The notes under the pieces were generated by a model. The model searched no databases. It saw only the letters and a program-made list of their open reading frames with translations, and was not told the DNA's origin. Shown in pieces: positions 1 through 9,403 of a stretch of 64,000 bases of DNA. Source of the stretch: Lingula anatina (lineage: Eukaryota; Brachiopoda; Lingulata; Lingulida; Lingulidae). Position 1 is the first letter of the stretch, and each line of letters opens with the position of its first letter. The stretch is from the NCBI RefSeq assembly GCF_001039355.2, contig NW_019773936.1:107992-171991 (forward strand). The letters are read 5' to 3'. A program made the translations under genes and the position numbers.

Positions 1-296
1 ATAGATACTGCGGCGGAAATGACCTCGATTTAAAGGAAAAAAAGAATAAAAATAAGGTTAAAATTAACAGACGCATCGGTTTCATAGTAATGGTACAGCT
101 GAAGAAAACATTTTATTATCACATCTATATGCATGGACATACATGTTGCAAGGAATTCATCAGAAAATACCACCTCTCTCTCTCTCTCTCTCTCTCTCTA
201 TGCGTGCGAAGCTGAGTAAACGTTGGGGCGCCACCTCAACGCTGTGGCCCTCCATAAATCTACTTATGACACCGGTATCAAAAATAAACTTATTAC
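1..296. other. Part of the intron after exon 14
   Basis: No exon is visible. It contains a CT microsatellite at 174-199. Open frames here are extensions of exon 14 into the intron. Confidence 0.7.
174..199. repeat. (CT)n microsatellite
   Basis: Thirteen uninterrupted CT units lie in the intron just downstream of exon 14. Confidence 0.95.
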
Positions 297-452
297 CCTG
301 GGGACTCATCTCCATGTGTTCCAGGTAGAAAGGCCCGTTGCGATAGACGATCTCCTGGCAAACCACGGCAAAAGAGTAGACGTCGCCCTTCTGTGTGCCC
401 TCGGGAGGCCTGTTGTGCATGCGCAGTAGCTCCGGGGCTGACCAAAGCTTTC
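297..452 (-). CDS. NPR-like receptor exon 14: APE helix of kinase-homology domain (last exon in window)
   Basis: This 156-bp exon encodes about residues 728-779. KLWSAPELLRMHNRPPEGTQ is followed by KGDVYSFAVVCQEIVYRNGP and FYLEHMEMSPQ. It matches KLW(T/S)APELLR......G(S/T)Q.GDVYSF...(L/C)QEI..R.G.F of NPR-A/B, and the next family segment (LSPKEII) would start at the split Gly/Asp/Glu codon. The acceptor is TTCCAG and the donor CAGG|GTAATA in phase 1. The remaining kinase-homology, coiled-coil and cyclase exons are off the left edge. Confidence 0.95.
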
Positions 453-834
453 CTGGAAGAAATAAAAATTAAATCATTGGATTTGACTTGGACATTCGGG
501 CACGATGAGTGATGATATAAATAAAACACATATAAAATATGGGCACATATGCATAATGACTATATTTCTATTATTCTAAATATACCCTAATACTAAAGAA
601 AAACGCATTATTCAATGTTAATGACAGGTACACCTAACAAAATTGTTTTGTTTTCCTTCTTTTACAAAAGATTACGGACTGTAAAAGCCATATCAATGGA
701 TAGCCGCTGACTTTGGGCAAATTGTGCGAAAGTAAATCTTCGAGGATACATTATATTAACTGCTTATCTCAAAATGTTGCGTGTACATGTATATACACTA
801 CTATAGAACTTGTGACAAAGGCAACTTTACTCAC

Positions 835-1000
835 GTCTGTAGAATGCATACGTATCTTCGTCGGATTCGTAAGGCGTGCCACGCAGTGAATGGAGCCCGA
901 AATCGGTTATTTTCAAAACGAAACGACTGTCCACCACGGCGTTGGAACTCTTCAGGTTGCCATGGGAACGGATTTCAGTGGAGTGCAAATATGCCATTCC
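835..1000 (-). CDS. NPR-like receptor exon 13: pseudo-catalytic loop and DFG
   Basis: This 166-bp exon encodes about residues 673-727. GMAYLHSTEIRSHGNLKSSN carries HGN in place of the kinase HRD: the catalytic aspartate is replaced by N687, as in all natriuretic receptor kinase-homology domains, so no phosphotransfer is expected. It is followed by VVDSRFVLKITDFG. DFG at 705-707 keeps the kinase form, where human NPR-A has DYG. The acceptor is GTTTCAG, and the donor AGAC|GTGAGT leaves in phase 1. Confidence 0.95.
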
Positions 1001-1681
1001 CTGAAACAATGATAGGAATATGCAATATATGCACTCTACATATACATCCCTTCAAACTCGCAATATGAATCTCAGTCATTACTATTATTAGATGTATCCG
1101 AAGGTATAGGGTATATAAAAAAGTCATTCTTGGTGATGGTTATCATCTTAAATTCATAAAATTGAAACAAAAACAGGTGTGCCACGTCACGGTCTAACCA
1201 AACACTATTACATTGTACGTTCCTTTTATTACGATTGTCTGACACGATACCACTAGAGTAGGACATATGCTAATTTATGAAAAACACGCCTAAAGCACTG
1301 GGTCCCTATATGAAACTTTATAACACCATTATTCTAATGAACTAAATCTTTGTTAATCACCAAACTAAACTTAGAAGTAGCAGGACCTCACTAGTGACAA
1401 GGTTCGTAATGTCTTAATTGGCTGTCTCAATTTAGGGTAAATCTGACAAAAAAGGACGTTTCTGTGAAACATATTATCAAACGTTATTAGCCGAGTCTCG
1501 GCACTGTGTTATTATCAATGGTAATTGAGTACATTTGAATTAACTCAGACGTCTCTGGTAACATGTGTTTTCTAGGATTTCACTATTATTTACCATTGAA
1601 AAGTGAATAAAAGTTTTAGTGATGTTATTCAGAATTTGCAAAAGTCATTTCATACCGTGTTATCAAATGTAATTCACATAC

Positions 1682-1753
1682 CCGTATTATATCTTGCATT
1701 AATGAATAGCGGAACATCCAATCCAGCTTTATCTGTTCGTTCTCAAGGACATC
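1682..1753 (-). CDS. NPR-like receptor exon 12: kinase-homology C-lobe start
   Basis: This 72-bp, 24-codon exon (about residues 649-672), found by chaining, reads DVLENEQIKLDWMFRYSL then MQDIIR. It matches D(I/V)LEN..I.LDWMFRYSL..D(I/L)(V/I), the segment directly after GSLQ in receptor guanylate cyclases. The acceptor is ATTTCAG and the donor CGG|GTATGT, with phase 0 on both sides. Confidence 0.95.
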
Positions 1754-3028
1754 CTGAAATACAGTGAGAAGTTATTAGATCATATCATTCCGTCGTCTCA
1801 ATTTTCGAAAACAGCAATTCTGATATTGGCTTATCTGCACTGGAAATGGACATATATATGACATATTATATATTAGTTGTCTGGGCTTGTATTTGCTTAT
1901 TTTCTCCTGAATAACTCGAGGAAAAAAAACATAAAAGATACATACAAATATACGTTATTCCCCACACAAATACATCCATCTCTTCTATATATGTTTATAT
2001 AATTTACTACATAAACTAAGAATTGCTATAGAAACTCATCCCTCGTTCACATACAGGTAAGTTGCTCTTTATTATGTTTTTATGCCATTCTTCTGTCCTA
2101 AGCATATATGAATCATAGTAGGTAACAAACAGTCTAGCCCCTAAGCATAAAGTAAATCGAGATTTTACGGAATTCGGAGACGAATCGGTTCAGAAAGAAT
2201 GGCACTTTAGCAAGTGCGGTGCAGACTGAATTTATTTTATTGTATTTTTTGCTTGTTTCTCTTACGTTCTGTCGAATTACAGTCTATTGCCTAACAATAC
2301 GAACCCACTGAATTTTGGGTGTTATTTTTGTAAGTATTGCTTTCTAAGAAGACGTTCCGGGCGCATAGAAATTTACCCTTGTCGCTAAAATGTTAACCCC
2401 AAGTCAGGCAGATTCTCATAAGTTACCATGTCTCGTATGACGCAACGCAGTGAGGAAGTCCTCACCTTTGGCTATCTCGGAGTTTTCCCATTGGAGAAAG
2501 TAATGTGGTTGCTTAGATTTATCTGTCTGTCTGTTTTTCTCCTTGTAGGAGATCTCGTAAGATAGCTGATAGTTTTTGCTTATTGTTGGAAGAGTGCCAG
2601 TCTAGATGGAAATGTCACGAGGATGATTGTTTAAAAAAACGACATATGGGTTTAAGGTGACAAATTCCTATTATCGTTCGTGTCCCTCTTGGAAAAATCC
2701 AATAGTCTAATATACAGGTGTAATTTGCACCCATTACGCGTCTACGGGTGAAAATACAGGCCATGACTTTGTTCGCATAACAGTTAAAAAAGAGGAAACT
2801 GTGTGCGTTAAGCGCTACGTTAACGCTAGCTTCTGCGTCTGATGTTTTCTAAAAAGGTCCTGATCTGAGTAACAAGGAGAATGTCAACGCGGTGTGTAAT
2901 AATGCGGAATAAGTTTCAGTACTGGGGAAGAAGATAATGCCATTCCATGGTGTTATACAACGTTGTGATTTTACAACCAACGGTTCCAGAACGGCAAGAA
3001 AATAGGAAGCCATTTTAAGGGCACTTAC

Positions 3029-3133
3029 CTGGAGACTTCCCTTGGGGCAGTATTCTGACAAAATGCACATATTTGGAATGTCAATGCACGCCCCTATAAA
3101 ACGCACCAGGTGGTCATTCTGGAGATCGCGCAT
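3029..3133 (-). CDS. NPR-like receptor exon 11: kinase-homology N-lobe to hinge
   Basis: This 105-bp, 35-codon exon encodes about residues 614-648 in phase 0/0. It contains [20 protein letters not shown] and [13 protein letters not shown], nearly the family consensus (MRD.Q..HL.RF.GAC.D.PN.CI.(T/S)EYCP(R/K)GSLQ). The acceptor is TTATAG and the donor CAG|GTAAGT, a consensus 5' splice site. It lies between exons 10 and 12, with introns of 403 and 1275 bp. Confidence 0.96.
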
Positions 3134-3536
3134 CTATAAGAAGATAAGCATTCAATTTATCATCTTGAAAGCAAAATTGGTTTTTAAAATCACAATAAAG
3201 ATCCTATCAAAAATAGCAAAATAACTAGGATGATAAATAGTGTATCGTATGTCCGATTGTAACGCTTTGTAAAATCAATGAATCAAATGCATAGGACTAA
3301 TCAGCGAGATGCACGCACAAATGCATTGCCTAATGCAATAAATAGATAAAAAGTAACACAAAAATTGCATTAAGATTACCATTTACATACGAGCTGTACA
3401 AGGTATGTTAGTATACTTCGAATGCCATACGCCATACTTCTTATGAAAATAACCCAATGTAATGTTCCAATGTCTGGGATTACGTGACTACAACGTTTGA
3501 AAAGCTTGTGGCGCATGGTAAAAAATCAAGAAATAC

Positions 3537-3614
3537 CCTTTTAATCTCTAGAAGAACTGGCTTTGACAGTTGTATACTTGGCTTGTTGATCTTCTTAATT
3601 GCTACCACTGCGGC
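3537..3614 (-). CDS. NPR-like receptor exon 10: VAIK segment of kinase-homology domain
   Basis: This 78-bp, 26-codon exon in phase 0/0 was found by chaining. It reads AAVVAIKKINKPSIQLSKPV then LLEIKR. It matches the VAVK(K/R)VN(K/R)..I.L...VL.E(L/I)K pattern of NPR kinase-homology domains; K594 is the counterpart of the ATP-contacting lysine in true kinases. The acceptor is TTTGCAG. The donor is AGG|GTATTT, an atypical +3 to +6 sequence, but the join to MRDLQNDHL is exact in frame. Confidence 0.92.
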
Positions 3615-4132
3615 CTGCAAAATAAACATTCCGAAAAAATAACAGAAAGGAAATAACTTATCTAGAGGTTGTTTCAGTCAAAACAAATATTGATCTAGAC
3701 AGAGAATTATCTCCACCAGGAATGTAAAAGAAAAAACACGACACCGTGGGGAAATATTGGAAACAAATAAAAATGGGGACCGGAACTCATGGCCCTAAAA
3801 CAGTCACACTTGGCTGCAGACACTATGCCAATTCAATATGCCAGTATCAGGTAAAGGAAACGGGAGTCACGTAGCAAAAACAAATCGTTCTTTTTTGTAT
3901 ACATCGACTAATAGCACTTTCGCTTTAGGGGAGGTGTTCTTTCAGCCTGCGAGGAAGAACATGGCTTTTAAATGTCATAATGTTTTCAGGTGGCGTTTCT
4001 CAAAGTTAATACCTTTCCAATACATTTGCATCGTATATCACGTGCGTTTTATTTTCTAATTTCTTTGCCTATGATACTGCACTGCCTGCCATTAGGCAAT
4101 ATATCTGAAGTTGTAACACATATGGGGCGCAC

Positions 4133-4231
4133 CTTATAGTATCCTGTCGTGGTAAACATTTGCTTGTTGCCCACGTTGCTCAACTGGACTGCAATGGAAT
4201 CTACGGAGTATTGACTGGCGCTGGAGTATCT
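4133..4231 (-). CDS. NPR-like receptor exon 9: start of kinase-homology domain
   Basis: This 99-bp, 33-codon exon in phase 0/0 encodes about residues 555-587: RYSSASQYSVDSIAVQLSNV then GNKQMFTTTGYYK. The first part extends the Ser-rich juxtamembrane cluster and the second (F..T.(A/G)YYK) is the N-lobe strand that precedes the VAIK lysine in receptor cyclases. The acceptor is ATTTCAG and the donor AAG|GTGCGC. As in NPRs, the ATP-loop is not a full GxGxxG kinase loop. Confidence 0.92.
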
Positions 4232-5693
4232 CTGAAATGGAAATGAAACGACCTTGTAATCGTGCACAGTCAGCATGATACCGCATTTTCGACAAAGAAA
4301 GAATAAAATATATCACTGAAACAGAATATATGTTGTGGAAATTTTTAAAACTCTGACTTAATTGGAACACTCTACACAATGTTACATGAACATCTTAAAC
4401 CCATTTCGCCCACTCACCCAGTGCACACGCAACCATATACTATATGAGTCTATTTTTATTTAACATTTTCACACCCGTGACAATATCACGATGCAGAACA
4501 TTCAAAAAGTGTTTAAAACGATACACTAAATGCCCCCTACTAGATGCCAAGACAAATCGAATACGTTTCAATAGAATGTGTTAATTTTAGATCAGATGTT
4601 CTTTTTAACATTTGTTCCCTCTTGTGTGCATGTATTTCTGTGATATGGTGCGTCGGCAATATCCCTGTTGTAGAAACACAGACATGTTTCGATCAATAGC
4701 GAGTGATTTGAGGCGATATCTGGGCACTTAAGTTCTCAGTTACATGTGAATTTTAGAATCTAATTGGAAAAGTTATCATTTTTGTAAACGTGTCCTGAAA
4801 TGATTTTAACTGGTGGAGAGGAAAGGATGGTTTTTATTAATTGAACGGAATAACTTCCTCAAATGTATGGTGCCAGTGCAAATAACGTTACCATGTAAAA
4901 TGTACTAGTAAATTATACACTTCGTATTTTAATTGCTGAAATTTCGTTTTTGTCCATTAATTGTGCCATTCCAACTTTGAACATGGTCGTGTGGACAATG
5001 CTCTTCTTCATTTTTAAATCTTCATAAAAAAGATTCCATGAAGCACGCCCCTGACATTGTGAGCGCGTATATAATATATGAAGGTCTGAAAAAAGTCCGC
5101 GTTGTCTGTGATACTCAAACCACGGCTCGAGGCAAGTAAGGCCGGAAGAACTCGGGGTTCGTAATGGCTGAAGGACTCATTATGAGTGGCTGAAGCACCA
5201 TTAAACACATAAATCAAAGAAGATATAGCTTGGAGTGTCCCTGTGACGTCGGGGTTAATTGATGCTTTTTTTAAACTGAGTCCCTTTTCGTTTGTCTGTC
5301 TGTCTGTTTGTTTGTCAATTTCATTGTAACATTCCAAGAAGCATGTTTCAAAATGTGTGATATCTTTTGTTACACGAAACAGGATATATGCCATTAAACA
5401 CTCCAAGCATACGTGTTCTAGCTCTTATTTCGCATTGCACACAGATATTTTGGTACTCATTTAGTATCAATTTCTCCTGGTGGCTAATCATGGTTGTTTC
5501 TCTTATCAACATCGCGCATAACTTTACCATATTGTTGTAAGTTTTGATATCTTTAATGGTATGAAAGAATACACCATATGAAGTGTGTCTACCGCGTAGG
5601 AAGTGAGAGAAGTGATTTCCACATAGATTCCGTTTTTGTTTTTTGAGTGCTGTTGTCACTGTCACCGGTACTGTCGTAGGTAGCAGTTCTTAC

Positions 5694-5811
5694 CCTTGTT
5701 AAACTAATCCTGCTGCCAACTCTCTTGGGTCCACCGTGATGGGCAAACATGATGTCCTCCCAACGGATTCGCCAGCTCATTTCTGCGAGCTCTGCCTCCA
5801 ATTTGAAATGT
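5694..5811 (-). CDS. NPR-like receptor exon 8: juxtamembrane segment
   Basis: This 118-bp exon encodes about residues 515-554. It contains LEAELAEMSWRIRWEDIMF, matching the cytoplasmic E.ELA...WR(I/V)RWED element just inside the membrane of NPR-A/B, then VGSRISLTR. In vertebrate NPR-A/B the equivalent GSR(L/I)(T/S)L segment carries the first of the phosphorylated Ser/Thr residues needed for full hormone response. Here S547, S550 and T553 are candidates. The acceptor is CTTTCAG and the donor AGG|GTAAGA in phase 0. Confidence 0.94.
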
Positions 5812-6747
5812 CTGAAAGAGAAAATGCTCGTGTCTCATAATCAAATCATCCCCGCCTAAAAAAGCCAGCAAAAAGCTAATTATTCCTCTTCAGAAAATTT
5901 GGCACCAACAGAAAACCACATAAAATAACATAACAGAGTTGTATTGTCCGTCGGGGATAGGTTATGACTGAATAAATTTCAGTGCGTTACGCTAATTTCT
6001 CAGCGAAAAGTCGTTTGCTAAAACATTAAAGTCAACATTTCTAATATTGATAAAGATTGATAAACATGCTATATTCTATCACACGTCATGTATTACATCA
6101 TTTTTTCTCTAATGCGTTTGATAAGCTTTGTCGAAAACATTATACAATATTTTTACTTGTTAATGATGATAATTGGTTATATTAAGCTTTTTAAAAGCAT
6201 TTTCCTGTCTCAGTGATATAAGTTGCCTTGGTATCTATTTGCTCAGCAGCTAATTCAATTAACTGTATTTTTCCTTTGACGCATGCATTTTTTTAACAAT
6301 TGCAATAAAGCAACTACCAGTTCTGAGCCCAACTTATTGCAGTGCGTGCATGAAAGTAATATTCTGACGCATTTTATGGCTTAATTACTTCTTTGCAAGT
6401 AAACATATTATAATACCTTATCATATTGATATCACATTAGAAAAGAATAATCCCTTATCCCCTTGGCAACACTGTTTATATAAAGCACATACAAGTAGGT
6501 ATGGGTTAAAGTATACCATCACAAGATTGCTATTAGCGAATACGCCCTACTGCTTTTCAACCCAAAATGGCGGATATGACCCCCGACCCTCGTCGAAAGG
6601 GGACAAAAAGGAGGAACAGGAAGTGTAGAAACGTCACTGCATGTAGCAATTTGCCCAATATTAGAGAAACATGTTCCTTTAATAGACGGAATTTCCCGGA
6701 TCTGCCTGTGCAGTCATCCTGTTTTCAACCGTAGTTCTATTACAAAC

Positions 6748-6829
6748 CTATATATGAAGAAGGCCCCTAGTGACACAATGATGAGTAGAGAGCTGAAGAC
6801 CATGATGACTATGGCATATTCTGGGAGTT
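6748..6829 (-). CDS. NPR-like receptor exon 7: transmembrane segment
   Basis: This 82-bp exon encodes about residues 488-514. After the split Glu codon it reads LPEYAIVIMVFSSLLIIVSL and then GAFFIYR, an uninterrupted hydrophobic stretch of about 22 residues ending in Tyr-Arg, as in the FFIYR end of the NPR-A span. The acceptor is CTTTCAG. The donor is AG|GTTTGT, a weaker match to consensus than the neighbours but in the right phase (2) for exon 8. It is the only predicted membrane span besides the signal peptide. Confidence 0.93.
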
Positions 6830-7305
6830 CTGAAAGAGAGTAAATAGAAACTTGTAAATGCAACGGAAAGTATAATGGCTGCTAGGTTCTCTTTGAAACG
6901 TGGTCAAAATTTTTGTAATGCTTCTTTATTAACTATCCTGATGTCCTCTTCCAAAATGTCTAGTCGATTACCTGAAAGATCTCACACGAAATATTTAAGA
7001 AAAGTTAAATTTACAAGCAGTCGGAAGTACCCTTAAAATAATAGTTAAAGGTTGAAATGAACAGTTGTCGGGGGTCATTTAGCGTGATTTGTAAGTGTAC
7101 CCCATATGCCTGATAATCAAAACATTACTTTTCAAAAATACATTTTATATTGACGTTTTCCCATGTCAAAAACGCAGTTCTTCTGAACATTTCAACCATG
7201 TGCATCTGCCCACGATCTTTTTTAAATGCAAAAGTAATAGCAGAACAACCCAGCCGTACGTAAGAAATTTATGTATTTTCATGGTCAACAGAGTTTCTGC
7301 CCTAC

Positions 7306-7444
7306 CTTTGTTTGGACATTTGGATTTATCGAAACCGCATTTTGGTACATCAGGCGGGGGTCCTGTTCTCCCGCCTGCCCAGTGAATCTTCTTTCCAGGC
7401 ACCTCATCGTACTGTTTACGGTTACCATAGTAATTGGCAACCAC
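7306..7444 (-). CDS. NPR-like receptor exon 6: membrane-proximal stalk
   Basis: This 139-bp exon encodes about residues 442-487, beginning VVANYYGNRKQY and continuing through KIHWAGG, GPPPDVPKCGFD and KCPNK. The P.D.P.CGFD motif is the conserved juxtamembrane stalk of natriuretic receptors; its cysteines (here CGFDKSKC) form the disulfide-linked hinge required for signalling in vertebrate NPR-A. The acceptor is TTCAAG and the donor AAAG|GTAGGG, leaving in phase 1. Confidence 0.95.
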
Positions 7445-8058
7445 CTTGAAGAAAAAACAAAATCATATACAGCCACCTGTACATTTAGACATGACAACTA
7501 TAATGATGAAATCAATTTGCACTGCTGATTTGAAACACCAATGTTAAGTCAAATCACATAATTGCTATGCAGAAAATGTTGGCCAGTTATCTACCAGTTT
7601 CAATGCCAAACTATAGAGACAAGAGGTGTACTGTGTTATATTGTCATTCGATATTCAAATAATTCATAAATTGAAACATGACAAGAGAACGTGACCTAAT
7701 TGCAATGTAAGACCCAAATTAAAACTGAAATTACAATATTTGAAGTAAGCATGTGTTTTTAATATCTACAGAATGAACGATGAACAGATTTGTAAGCGCA
7801 CAGGCACTGGTATGCTTACTGGTCGTAAAGGGCATACATCCACTCCTACATATGCGTGCAGTATACAATAATAATATTATTATTTTAATAATATTTATAA
7901 TTATAATAATAATAATAAATACATTTCAAGCTCTATCTAATTAATACTTTAACCAGGACGAAGTGTATAACGTGATCAGGAATCCGTTCCAGGCCGGTTA
8001 GCTGTTTTAGCCAATGTTTGTGATCAGTGGCGGTCCTTTATTTTCAACATCAACTCAC

Positions 8059-8150
8059 TTCAAACTCTTGAGTTTCCGGATTCAAGTCAAGCAGGGAGTA
8101 GTCTGCGTTTCTGTCTCCGTTTTCATCTATGCTTACAGTGCCAGTAATTC
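8059..8150 (-). CDS. NPR-like receptor exon 5: end of ligand-binding domain
   Basis: This 92-bp exon, too short to be an obvious ORF, was found by extending the chain in phase 1. The acceptor is ATTCTAG and the donor GAA|GTGAGT. It encodes about residues 411-441, G-ITGTVSIDENGDR...DYSLLDLNPETQEFE. The family pattern G.V.ID..GDR..D..L.D(M/L) immediately follows the WNR(S/T)F.G segment in natriuretic receptors, exactly as here. The exon leaves in phase 0. Confidence 0.94.
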
Positions 8151-8293
8151 CTAGAATCGAAGGCATATGACATGTGTATATAGTGAAAAGTGAATACGTT
8201 TCATCAAACAACAATTTTCGGATTCCTCCTTGTTGGTCATTATATTGTCTGTTATAAGTGATGTAAGTTATGGCATCTTTTTGACGATGTGCT

Positions 8294-8296
8294 TAA

Positions 8297-8339
<43 letters not shown>

Positions 8340-8342
8340 ACA
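8294..8342. repeat. (TAAA)n microsatellite
   Basis: About twelve tandem tetranucleotides in the intron between exons 5 and 4. Confidence 0.95.
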
Positions 8343-8833
8343 CACTACTGAGGCTATTGTATTGACTCGAATTAATGCTATACAAACCAGCCTCTACATG
8401 TATTTGTTTATCTATGATTCATTAAACAGATCGTAAAAAAGGTGCCACAACAGGAGAATCAATCATAACCAGTATTTCACTAATGTAGTTACTACACATA
8501 TACAGGCTGTTGCCATGTTCCTGTCGAATAATTGATAAATGACTGCGCAAAATCTAATGTATTTTGGGTATGCTAAATGTATGCTTTCACGGACAGATAT
8601 GGAAATGCTGGTATTCTAAAGGCAAAGACTTAATTTATATGCACATTAGTGGGTTAGTATAGATTATTGGAATGAGCGTGAGCAACAATGCTTGATTCAT
8701 GTTATGTCAAAATTAAGTTAGGGCTGAATGAAATTACATACAGTACGTCTCATATACAACTCCTGCGTATAGTGGAGGTATGGGAAAATACAAAACCGTC
8801 AACTTGAAGGCTGATGGCATAAACGAATGTATT

Positions 8834-8873
<40 letters not shown>

Positions 8874-8888
8874 GCGCACACACACACA
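8834..8888. repeat. (CG)/(AC)n compound microsatellite
   Basis: A short CG stretch, then about 18 AC units, a CGCG interruption and further CA units. It is an alternating purine-pyrimidine tract. Confidence 0.95.
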
Positions 8889-9145
8889 ATGACATATCCA
8901 GACATGGGTATGTGTCACGTGCACCTCCTCCCCTTTCCCCCGAAAACACCCATTCTCTACCCTAAAAGCAGTATAACAAGCGAAAACGAGACAAAAACAA
9001 GCAATTTCTATCCCTGTGCTGGTACAGGTTATATAGTGCAGTAACATTGTCTTCCTCTACTATTTTATATTAACCCAAGCAAAGCAAGGAAAAGTTAACT
9101 TGTATTTGTACCCCATTAAGCAAAAAAAAAAAAAAAAAAAAAAAA

Positions 9146-9193
9146 NNNNNNNNNNNNNNNNNNNNNNNNNNNNNNNNNNNNNNNNNNNNNNNN
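9146..9193. other. Assembly gap, 48 N
   Basis: Unknown bases directly follow a run of about 24 A. The gap lies within the intron between exons 5 and 4, 74 bases 3' of the exon 4 donor. Confidence 0.99.
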
Positions 9194-9267
9194 ACTCGAA
9201 CCGCCAGTACGCACACCCATGAAAACCCACATACGGGCAGATGCACGCACTTGCGCAGTAAATGTAC

Positions 9268-9403
9268 CTTCAAATGTTCTGTTCCACATTCTCTTGGTGA
9301 TCTCTGCACCGTCCGTCACGTTGAAACCGTCCTCAAGCGTCTGGTTTAGTGCAAGGGCATACAGAATGACAGCGTCATGGAAAGCACCGACAAAGCTGTT
9401 CAC
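9268..9403 (-). CDS. NPR-like receptor exon 4: ANF-receptor domain, second lobe
   Basis: This 136-bp exon encodes about residues 366-410. It starts in phase 0 after TTCTAG with VNSFVGAFHDAVILYALAL, continues through LNQT and FNVTDG, and ends at MWNRTFEG, where the last Gly codon is split (G|GTACAT). FHD..LLY....(N/T)...G...TDG..I..RMWNR(S/T)F.G is a hallmark of NPR-A/B/C ectodomains, so this is the most diagnostic extracellular exon. There are sequons at NQT, NVT and NRT. A 48-base N gap lies in the intron just 3' of this exon (9146-9193). The donor and the next exon are intact, so no coding sequence appears lost there. Confidence 0.95.

Larger units (their letters stand above)
453..3028 (-). 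other. Introns between exons 14, 13, 12 and 11
   Basis: Three introns (453-834, 1001-1681, 1754-3028) surround exons 13 and 12. They are AT-rich without a recognisable coding segment, RNA gene or mobile element. The polypyrimidine tracts before the AG acceptors are short. Confidence 0.75.
3134..5693 (-). other. Introns between exons 11, 10, 9 and 8
   Basis: Introns 3134-3536, 3615-4132 and 4232-5693. The last contains a short TCTG/TTTG run near 5293-5315 and an open frame of 130 codons (5014-5406, minus) that I could not match to any family and regard as chance. Nothing else stands out. Confidence 0.7.
5812..8058 (-). other. Introns between exons 8, 7, 6 and 5
   Basis: Introns 5812-6747, 6830-7305 and 7445-8058. 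They are AT-rich; 7868-7918 is an AAT/ATT-rich low-complexity patch. No coding or mobile element was recognised. Confidence 0.7.
8151..9267 (-). other. Intron between exons 5 and 4
   Basis: It holds two microsatellites (8294-8342 and 8834-8888), a poly-A tract and the only sizeable assembly gap (9146-9193). No coding segment was seen. Confidence 0.75.

Noticed and set aside
5014-5406. 130-codon minus-strand open frame in the intron between exons 8 and 9, same strand as the receptor
   Set aside because: No recognisable domain, not needed for frame continuity between exons 8 and 9, and no family counterpart has an insertion there.
8734-8965. Cys/Val- or His/Thr-repeat peptides across AC and GT tracts (also at 33222-33464, 50332-50617, 63422-63628)
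   Set aside because: They are translations of microsatellites with no other coding sign.
9070-9403. Open frames running through the N gap
   Set aside because: The stretch of unknown residues and poly-Phe comes from N and poly-A. Only the part 9268-9403 is an exon, bounded by clear splice sites.
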